From: Pseudocercospora fijiensis CIRAD86
Taxonomy: Eukaryota > Ascomycota > Dothideomycetes > Mycosphaerellales > Mycosphaerellaceae
DNA length: 64,000 nucleotides
NCBI RefSeq assembly: GCF_000340215.1
Contig: NW_006921549.1
Span: forward strand, 752,001-816,000
Direction of reading: 5' to 3'
Under the pieces are notes generated by a model. It had not been told where the DNA came from. It saw only the letters and a program-made list of their open reading frames with translations, and made no database searches. A program made the translations under genes and the position numbers. Positions 55,999 to 64,000 of this stretch are shown piece after piece; position 1 is the first letter of the stretch; each line of letters opens with the position of its first letter.

Positions 55999-58400
55999 GA
56001 GAGCTTAGCGACCTTCGAAATTACCTAAGCTTAGCCTTAGATAATAATTAGATCTAGCTTAGTATAAGCGAGGCGGATACGCCGATCCTATTTATACTAA
56101 AGAAGGATAGTAGTCTAAGACTCTACGTCGATTATAGGGGGCTAAACGAGATTACTATTAAAAATCGTTACTCCCTACCCTTTATTAGCGAAACGCTGAA
56201 TAGGCTTAAGGACGCCGAATAGTATACGTCCTTAGACCTATAGGATACGTATTATCGTATCTATATTAAGCGAGGCGACGAGTAGAAGACTACGTTCTAT
56301 ATGCGGTATAGACACTTCGAGTATAAGGTAATACCTTTTAGGCTTACTAATGCTCCTACTACGTTCTAAGGATATATTAATAGGGCATTAGCTAGCCTTA
56401 TTAATATTTGCTATATCGTCTACCTTAACGATATTCTTATTTATAGTAAAACGCGAGAGGACTACGTACGAGACGTACGCGCTATCCTTACGTAGCTCCG
56501 GAAGTTCGCCTTATATACAAATAGAAAGAAATGTTCCTTCTAGAAGAAAGAAGTCGAATTCCTCGGATTTATCGTTAGTACTAAAAGCGTATCGATAGAT
56601 TAGCGTAGGGTAAACGCTATTACCGAGTAGCCTCGCCTATTAACGCTAAAGGAGGTTTAATCCTTCCTTAGATTCTATAACTTCTATCGAAGGTTTATCC
56701 TAAATTACTCCCGAATCGTTATACCGCTAACTGCCCTATTAAAAGGCGCCGTAAATAGCCGGAAGCTAGGGCAGGTCTAGTAGGGCGAAAGCGAGGAGCA
56801 AGCGTTCCGCTAGCTAAAGGCTACTTTTAGCTTAGCCTCGATATTGCGATACTATAATCCTACGAAGCCCCTACGTATCGAAACCGATACCTCTATATTC
56901 GCCTTAGTAGGGATTATATTATAATAGAGCGAAGATAGGAATTAGTACTCTATTACTTTCTAGTTACGGAAAATAGTCCTAGCTAAGATAAATTGTAAGA
57001 CCTATAATTAGGAGCTCCTAGCGGTTATCGAGTCCTTTAAGTATTAGCGCCTATATCTTAATAGCGCCTAGTATATAATCTACGTAGTTGTCGACTACGC
57101 TAATCTTAAGAGCTTTATAAAGATAAAGTAGCTTATCGGAAGGTAGGTAAGATAGGCAACCTTCCTTATATCTTTTAACTTTACTATTAAATATTAGGCT
57201 AGTAAGCGAAATCTAGCCGATACGCCCTCGTAATATAGCGACTACGAGAGCGAGTCGTAGGCGGCGAACAACCTTCTCTCTATATTATAGTCGAAACTAG
57301 CTCTAGAGTTAGATCTACCCGATAATATCGAGCCGATCGTAAATCGTATCTCGATTATATATATTAGGATACGAGACGCTACTATAACGCTAGTAGAACG
57401 TAAGGGCTTTATTAGTAGTTCTATAAGAGTAGCGGCTACTATTATTAGTAACGACGGACCCTACTACGCGACGCCTAATATTATCCTTAGTTTCGTACGT
57501 ATCTTATAGTAGTTAGAGTAAGCGAGAGGAGGAGGCTTAGACGAGACAAGCTTACCGTCGAGTAGCTTAGGCTCTTTAAGTAGTTCTAACCTCCCGGCTA
57601 GCTATTTACGTCGTAGTAACCTTATCTATTACGGCGATACGCTATATATTCCTAAGGACTACGTATTACGTACGTAACTAATACGTATATACTACGACGA
57701 CCCCTTAGCTAGACACTTTAGTATAGCTAAAACTATAGACCTAATACGCTAAAAGTACTTCTAGCCGAAAATAGCCGAGGATATTGCGGCCTATATCCGT
57801 ACCTATAGAATCTATTAACGGTCGAAGGCGAAACGCTATCGCCTATACGGCGACCTCGCTACTCTACCTATACCGACCCGACCTTAGTAAGAATTAACGA
57901 TAGACTTTATTACCGATCTCCCGCCGAGTAAGCTCGGTACCTACGTATATACTACGATCCTCGTAATAGTCGACCGCTATACGAAGATAAGCCTCTTTAT
58001 CCTAACGATAAAGAAGTATACTATAGTAGAACTCGTAGATATCCTTTAAAGGGAGGTAATTAGGCGTTTTAGAGTACTATTAGGCATTATTAGCGATCGT
58101 AGATCGTTATTTACTAGCTAGTTTTAGAGCGACTTCTACTTCGAAGCGTATATAAAGCGTAGGCTTAGTATAGCCTTCTACCCTTAGACCGACGGGCAAA
58201 CCGAACGCGTAAATTAGACCCTCGAGTAATACCTTCGATACTATTACTCTAAGAATTAGGATAATTACGCTAAACTATTACCTTACGCGGAGTTCGCCTA
58301 TAATAATAGCGTCTATCTAACGTTACGTATAAGCCCCTTTAAGATACTCTATAGTTTTTATAAAGGGCTACGCCCTAGGTAGAAAGCGCTAGCCTTAGGC
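55999..58400 (+). pseudogene. pol: pol of Gypsy D, part 2 (RT, RNase H, integrase)
   Basis: Continues D after hAT copy 2. [22 protein letters not shown] at 56074-56133, then PFRLTNAPTTF; the catalytic box reads YLND (first Asp to Asn) at about 56415-56430. RNase H about 56860-57110 (ETDTSIFALVGII, ELLAVIESFKY). H2C2/integrase about 57640-58350, with IDFITDLPPSK, VDRYTK, IISDRRSLFTS, AFYP*TDGQTERVN and PYAEFAYNNS. The C-terminal end blurs into the leader of F near 58.4 kb. No chromodomain located. Confidence 0.88.
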
Positions 58401-58587
58401 ATTCGGCCTACGTAACTCTAACCTACTACTTAGCGCTTAGCGTACTATATAAAACTATTCGGATTTACGTAGATAGACTTAGCTCTTTATCGAACCTATT
58501 AAGTCTTATATCTAGTATCTACGTACGCGTTACTTACCTATAATATTAGGTTCGATCCCTAATATAGGAAACGCTAAGGTTTATTAG
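58401..58587 (+). other. Junction between Gypsy D and Gypsy F, probable leader of F
   Basis: Contains a TATATAAAAC box at about 58446 and a GGTTCGATCCC stretch at about 58551. The LTR boundary of F cannot be set because no second LTR is visible. Confidence 0.35.
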
Positions 58588-59816
58588 GAACCCGAGTAGA
58601 ATAGCTAGGGGAACGCTACCCCTACCGTACTAGAGATAACTAGGGACGAGATTTATCGTACCTTTAAGAGTCTCTATACTAGATAGTAGACGATAGAAGC
58701 CTAGCTATAAGCTACTCGTTCTACGCTCTAATACGCGGAAGCGTCTCGCTAGCCCGGGCCTCCCGAAGCTAGTTTAGTATAAGACTAGTCTACGAACGAG
58801 ATCCTAAAGGGACTGCTAGAAACTCTCTCGGCTACCGGCTAAAGCGTAACGGCGTCCCGCGAGTAGAAGCTATTATCGTAGGATAGGAAAGCCGAGTCGT
58901 TCCGGGACTACCTACTACGACTAAGAAGTTCGTACCGAGTTCGTTCCGGGCTAAAACTAAAGCTCTCCGAAGATTACTACTAGGATACCGTATACGATAC
59001 CCTATCGGCAAAGGAACGCGCTAGGATACGCTACTTCTAAGAAAGAGGAAGCCTTATAAAAGGAAAGGATCCCGAAGCTTTCTTCTAGTAACTCGAGGAC
59101 GTCTTTACGGATAGTAACGAAGCTATAAAGACGCTAGAGCAACTCTAAGCCCTAAGGCACTCTTAGGGACAACCTTAGTACGACTATTAGCTAGAATTCG
59201 ACGGCCTCCTACTAAGCGTAGGTAGAGACTATTAGACCGACGATACGAAAATCGGGTATTTAAAGAATACCTTCTCAAACGCGGCTAAGACCTATACTAC
59301 CGCTATACTAAAGATTAAGGATTACTATCTCTATATAGAGGAGGTCGAGCGGATTATAACGAACCTCGAGTCGACAGATTAGTTTAAATAGGCTATAAAA
59401 CGCTAGTAAGAAAGGAAGAAAGAAGCCGCGAGTCCTATAGTCGTTATCCCCCCCTATACGGCCCCTATAGCGAACCCGAAGGTCGACTCTAATAGAGACG
59501 TAGTTATAAATCCCGCTTAAACTAACGCTTCCTATAGAAAGAACCGCGGAGCCTAATAATCGACGGTAGGGAAACCTAGGGCTAAATAGGTCGACTCTAT
59601 AGAAAGAGAAAAGCGTAAGGAGAAAAGACTCTATTTCCGCTATAGAGTAAGCGGATACTATATTCGAGATTACTTGTACGCCCCGCTAGCTTAGCCTACT
59701 AAGATTAGTATCGCCTCTATATAACCTATTCTAGAGAATATAGAAGAATAGTCGGACTTAAGTAGTTCCGACTCGGGAAAAGAGTAACTCTCGCTTATAG
59801 TTAGAAGTCGGAAGTA
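58588..59816 (+). pseudogene. gag: gag of Gypsy F
   Basis: Coherent frame of about 400 codons. Capsid-like helices (FRDYLLRLRSSYR, ERARIRYF, VEDVFTDSN-like) about 58880-59120, Pro/Ala-rich linker about 59440-59560, basic stretch, then the zinc knuckle at about 59629-59676: YFRYRVSGYYIRDY, where CX2CX4HX4C cysteines and His now read Tyr. Stops at Gln/Trp. Pol follows within about 50 bp. Confidence 0.82.
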
Positions 59817-59829
59817 GATAGAGTATAGG

Positions 59830-62800
59830 TAAAGAAATAGGAAGAAGTTAAAAAGGATATAAACGGGAATCTTATATATACCGATATAGTCCTCGAAAAT
59901 AACGTCGGAACTTCTACTCTTATCGACGAAGGATACTAGTATTACGCTATAATTAATATAGGCCTAGCTAAAGGCCTCGGACTTAGCTATATTAGCCGTA
60001 AGTCCCGAGAAGTAAAAGGAGCGTCGTCGGTAATATAAGACGCGAAAATTGTAGAAGTCGTCGCCTTCTAGATAGAAATTAACGGATTCTAATAAATAGT
60101 ATACGCTTACGTCGTACTAGGATTAGCTTTTCCCCTTATCCTAGGGAACCTATAGAAGGTATATAATAAGGTTAGGACCGCGCCTAAGAAACGACGGTAC
60201 TACTATAGGAGGGCTCGGTATTAGATTAAAGAAGGGCGCTATTACCGCGAGGTCGATACGAACGGGAATATCGCTATAATTAACGCTATAAGAAGCCTAC
60301 TTACCGCGACAATTGCCGATAATATTAAAAAGGCCCTAAAGACGAAGAAATACCCGACGATCGAGGAGCTAAAGAAGAAATTACCTCTAGAGGTTCGCGA
60401 TATAGCTACGCTATTTTATTAAAGAGAAGCTAATAAGCTAGCGCCCTATCGTCCCGATATCGACTATATAATAGAACTCTAGGAGAAACTAGACGGATCC
60501 TAGCCTTAACTCCCTTAGGGCCCGCTCTATAGTATATCGAAATAAGAACTCTTAGTCTTACGAAAGTCGCTAGACGAGCTTTTAAAGAAGGGGTTTATAA
60601 GACCTACGAACTCCGAAGCGGCGGCGCCTATACTATTCGTTAAGAAGCCTAAGGGAGGACTACGGTTCTACTACGACTATAGGGCGCTTAACGCTCTAAC
60701 GAAGTAAGATAGATATCCCCTCCTACTAATCCTAGATACTATAAGGAACCTAACGGAGGCCTAGTAGTTAACTAAGGTTAACGTAGTCTCGGCCTTTTAT
60801 AAGATTAGAATAGCAAAAGGATACGAGTATAAGATAGCCTTCCGGACTAGGCTAGGCTCGTTCGAATAGCTAGTATATCCGTTTAGTTTGTCCGGAGCCC
60901 CGGCTATATTTTAACGGTATATTAATACTCTTTTATAGGAGTATCTAGACGACTTTATATTAGCGTATATAGACGACGTAGTTATCTACTCGAGCGGGTC
61001 GAGGGAAGACTATTTTTGTAAAGTAAGGGCGGTTCTTAAGAAGCTCTAGGACGGAGGCCTTTACCTCGATATTAAAAAGAGCGAATTCGCCTAGAAAAAG
61101 ATTAAGTACCTAGGATTTATCGTCTATACCGACGGAGAAGGAGTATTAGCCGACCCCGAAAAGATAGAAGCTATATAAAAATAGGTAGTATCTAAGACCT
61201 AAAAGGAAGTTCGTCGTTTCTTAGGATTTACGAACTACTACTATATATTCGTACTAAACTATTCTAAGATCTCCGTACTATTAACTACGCTTACTAGTAA
61301 GGGAACCCCGTTCGTCTAGGGAGAAGAATAGGACAAAGCGTTTAAGACGCTAAAGGACAAATTCTACCGCGCCCCGGTACTTGCCTAGTAGAACCCGTCC
61401 CTTCCTACCTTCCTTAAGATAGATTATAGCGGGTTCGCGATCGGGGGCGCCCTTATCTAAGAAAAGGCGGGAATCCGCCGACCGGTAGGCTTCTTTTCGA
61501 AGAAACTAAATAAAGCGGAGATTAATTACGATATCTACGATAAGGAAATACTCGTAGTCGTATCTAGTATTAAGTTTTAGGACTCCGAGCTAAAATTATA
61601 TAGCCCCTTTACGATTTAGACGGACTATAAGAACCTAGAATACTTTATAGTAAAGCGCTAGCTATCCGAAAGATAGATCCGATAGTAGGAAGAACTAGCG
61701 AAGTACTAGTTTACTCTAGTCTACTAGCCGGGAATCGAAGCTATCCTACTAGATACCTTATCGAGGAAAGAATAAGATACGTTAGGCTAAGACGATAAGC
61801 TTTCGAGGTTCCGGAGATTCTTAGAGCCGGACCTCTCTCTAAACTAGCCGGAAAACGTCTAGATTTCTAGTACTACTATCCGTAGCTTCCCGCGTATAAT
61901 AAAGGCGAGCCCGTTATCCCTACTCGCGAACGAAACGGAGCCCGCGTAGCCTTCGCTAGAAAGCGCTAAACTATTCTAGGACCTAGAGATAAACGATATA
62001 TAAAAGAGCATTATCGAGAAAGATACGGTATACTAGACGGTAGTACGGAAATTCCGTAAGGGATATAGAATATTATAACCGGAAATTAAAGTAAAAATTT
62101 AGATCGGGGATTATATAATAGACCCTAAGGGGTTCCTTCGCTACTACGGCAAGCTCTAGGTTCTAAGAGCCCTAGCGACAACGGAAACCGAATATAAAGA
62201 TATAGGGGCCGAGGAACTATAGTAGGATATACTATATACGAAGATTATCTAGTCGATCTGCGACTCGCCGCTCTATAGCTATCCCGGCCGGGATTCTACT
62301 ACTTCTATACTAGGTCGCGACTTTTACTAGCCGCTATAGTCGAAGCAGGTACGGCAATTCCTATAGAACTACAACTATTATAGACGTAATAAGGTATAGA
62401 GAGAATACAAATACAGCCTCCTAAAACTACTGCCGGTACCCGACCGTTTCTTCTAGGAAATCTTAATAGACTTTATAACTAACCTACCGGATTTAGATAG
62501 GAACCGGTATCTATAGGTAATTAAAGACCGCCTTAGCAAATAGATCGCCCTTATCGGTACTCCCTCTATAAAAGTAGAGGAATATACGGTTTTGTTTCTA
62601 AAATACTAGGTTAGGTATTACGGACTGCCTTATACTATTACTAGCGATAGAGGTACGAATTAGATAAGCACTTTCTAGAAGGAGATATATCGACTACTTA
62701 GCGTAAAGTAGAGATTAAGCTCCGCCTACTACCTATAAACCGACGGGGGTCCGGAGCGCGTAAACTAAGATATATAAGCTTACTTACGGAACTATATTAA

Positions 62801-63575
62801 CTAGATATAGTCCGATTAGAACTAATAGCTTCCTATAGTAGAACTAGCGTTTAACGGGAGATACTAAGCGGGATTAGGAATAAGCTCTTTCTTCGCGACT
62901 TACGGCTACGAATCTACCTCCCTCGTTACGTTAAAAGAGGACCTAGCTATCGATAGACGGCTAACTACGGCGAAACGGGCGGAGGAGTTCGTAGATAAGA
63001 TTAAGAAGATCTTAGATCTATACTAAGTACAAATAGCGGAAGCCGTATAGAAATAAGAAGATAGCGCGAACAAGACTAGAACTCTAGCGCTAGTATATTA
63101 TATTAGAGACAAGGTCTAGCTCGACCTAAGGAATTACTAGACTAGTAGACTAAAGAAGAGCCTCGACTCGAAGTACGCTAAGTATACGGTAGAAGAGGTA
63201 TTATCGCCTATCTTAGTACGACTCTCGGGGATACCTAGTAACATTTATCTAGTATTCTATACCGACCTTCTAAGACTTACGAGCCGGGACCCCCTTCTAG
63301 GGTAGATAACCGACGACGAATAGCCGGACCCTATCTTATTCGAGACGTATAAAGAGTAGTAGGTCGAAGAAATCCTATATACCTAGAAAAAGAAGTAAGG
63401 CCGAGAGCGAGAAGTACTCGTAAAATAGAGCGGGTACTATAAACCTACGTAGGAACCCCTAGACTATATCGTAGATACCTCCGCGCTAGACGACTTCGAA
63501 GCGAAATATAGACAAATTAAGGAGAACGACGGGCCTCTAGGAGATTAGAAGAAGAGAGGAAAACAGAAGAAATAA
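59830..63575 (+). pseudogene. pol: pol of Gypsy F (PR-RT-RH-IN-chromodomain)
   Basis: Protease about 59890-60100 (STLIDEGY, an altered DSG-type motif, and GLAKGLGL). RT about 60530-61190: [52 protein letters not shown] with both Asp intact at 60972-60977. RNase H about 61420-61780 ([23 protein letters not shown]). Integrase about 62440-62900 (LIDFITNLPD, ITSDRGTN, TDGGPERVN). Chromodomain near 63355-63500 (VEEILYT*KKK*GRERE, LVK*SGYY, LDDFE). TAA at 63573-63575. Length of about 1,250 codons is normal for a chromovirus pol. Numerous TAG/TAA at Gln/Trp abolish function. Confidence 0.92.
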
Positions 63576-64000
63576 TATAGTAACCTAGAGTTTTTCCGCG
63601 GAGTAATAGGTTTATAGATTCTAGGGACTTTTACTAACTTCTAGAGTTTGGATTTTCTTACTAACTTATTAGACTTAGGTTTACTAGAACACTAGAGAAG
63701 AGAAACATAATTTAGAGTTAAGAAGAATTTTATTTAGGTATTTATAAGTAAGTATCGGGTCTCCGCCCGAAATTAGAAGGTTACCTTAGGACTATAATAA
63801 AAATAATAATATATCCGAAACTACCTAGAGCCTACTAGAAAACCTACGGAAACCTTTACTCCTCTAGCGGACCTAGACGATTATTACCGAGGCGAAGGGT
63901 AGTCGGAACGCTACTAAAAAAGAGAGGTTAGCGAGAGAAAGTCGAAGAGTAGCGAGGAACTTACGTCTAAGTCTATTAAGCTATAATATTAGCGACGGTA
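63576..64000 (+). other. 3' non-coding region of Gypsy F to window end
   Basis: AT-rich; GAACACTAGAGAAGAGAAAC at about 63688 is purine-rich and could include the polypurine tract. The 3' LTR may begin here but no partner is seen. Confidence 0.4.

Larger units (their letters stand above)
44042..58400 (+). mobile_element. Gypsy element D, split by hAT copy 2; 3' end not seen
   Basis: Gag, RT, RNase H and integrase in order on the plus strand, with hAT copy 2 in the RT N-terminal region. It is a different family from A/B. No LTR pair is visible; the integrase end merges into F at about 58.4-58.6 kb, so D may continue beyond the window if F is nested in it. Confidence 0.75.
58401..63800 (+). mobile_element. 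Gypsy chromovirus F (internal region complete, LTRs not resolved)
   Basis: Gag with CCHC knuckle, protease, RT, RNase H, integrase and chromodomain in one plus-strand order. It is a third family, distinct from A/B and D. Fewer catalytic changes than the others: RT keeps YIDD. Confidence 0.8.

Noticed and set aside
58545..58562. tRNA T-arm-like GGTTCGATCCC near the start of Gypsy F
   Set aside because: No cloverleaf around it, and a PBS would show the complementary strand; left unassigned.

Overview
The window looks like a transposon graveyard from a filamentous ascomycete (Pezizomycotina). Nearly every recognisable reading frame is broken by in-frame TAG/TAA, mostly where a family expects Gln or Trp (CAG/CAA/TGG). 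CA and TG dinucleotides are very rare and TA very common, while CG is kept. This is the signature of repeat-induced point mutation (RIP) with strict CpA preference. I see no intact host gene, and no bacterial or organellar genes. Coordinates of decayed ORFs are approximate unless a start and stop are stated.

Layout. 1-9.44 kb: five decayed ORFs of unknown function (+, -, +, +, -). 10.47-14.37 kb: a Tc1/mariner-like element with 31-bp inverted ends, a minus-strand transposase and extra plus-strand reading frames. 15.0-17.4 kb: simple repeats and one unknown ORF. 18.1-18.7 kb: a Ty1/copia RNase H fragment. 18.8-43.2 kb: a Ty3/Gypsy chromovirus 'B' (+) split by three insertions: a full sister copy 'A' (-, 20576-27597, TSD GCGCC), a 9.57-kb hAT element (29207-38775, 8-bp TSD) and a 540-bp internally deleted hAT derivative (40693-41232, 8-bp TSD). 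43.2-44.04 kb: a gag fragment 'E' of the same Gypsy family. 44.04 to about 58.4 kb: a different Gypsy element 'D', split by a second 9.6-kb hAT copy (46395-55990, 8-bp TSD, opposite orientation). About 58.4-63.6 kb: a third Gypsy chromovirus 'F' with gag, protease, RT with an intact YIDD, RNase H, integrase and chromodomain.

The outstanding find is the hAT family. Its 20-bp inverted ends (now TAGACCCCG..., ancestrally CAGACCCCG...) and 8-bp duplications enclose a hAT transposase with a BED-like finger. They also enclose two different histone H3-fold genes, one CENP-A/CenH3-like and one close to canonical H3 with two introns. At least two further ORFs of unknown function (about 484 and 179 aa) complete the cargo. 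Both full-length copies carry the same set, and comparing them separates ancestral sequence from RIP damage. Introns and spacers carry 12-13-bp AGCCGGC-type repeats whose number differs between copies. A selfish DNA transposon carrying its own nucleosome variants is the candidate novel system.

Order of events by nesting: B and D inserted first. A then entered B, and hAT copies entered B (twice, once as the short form) and D. Junctions place F next to or inside D's integrase end. RIP struck all layers.
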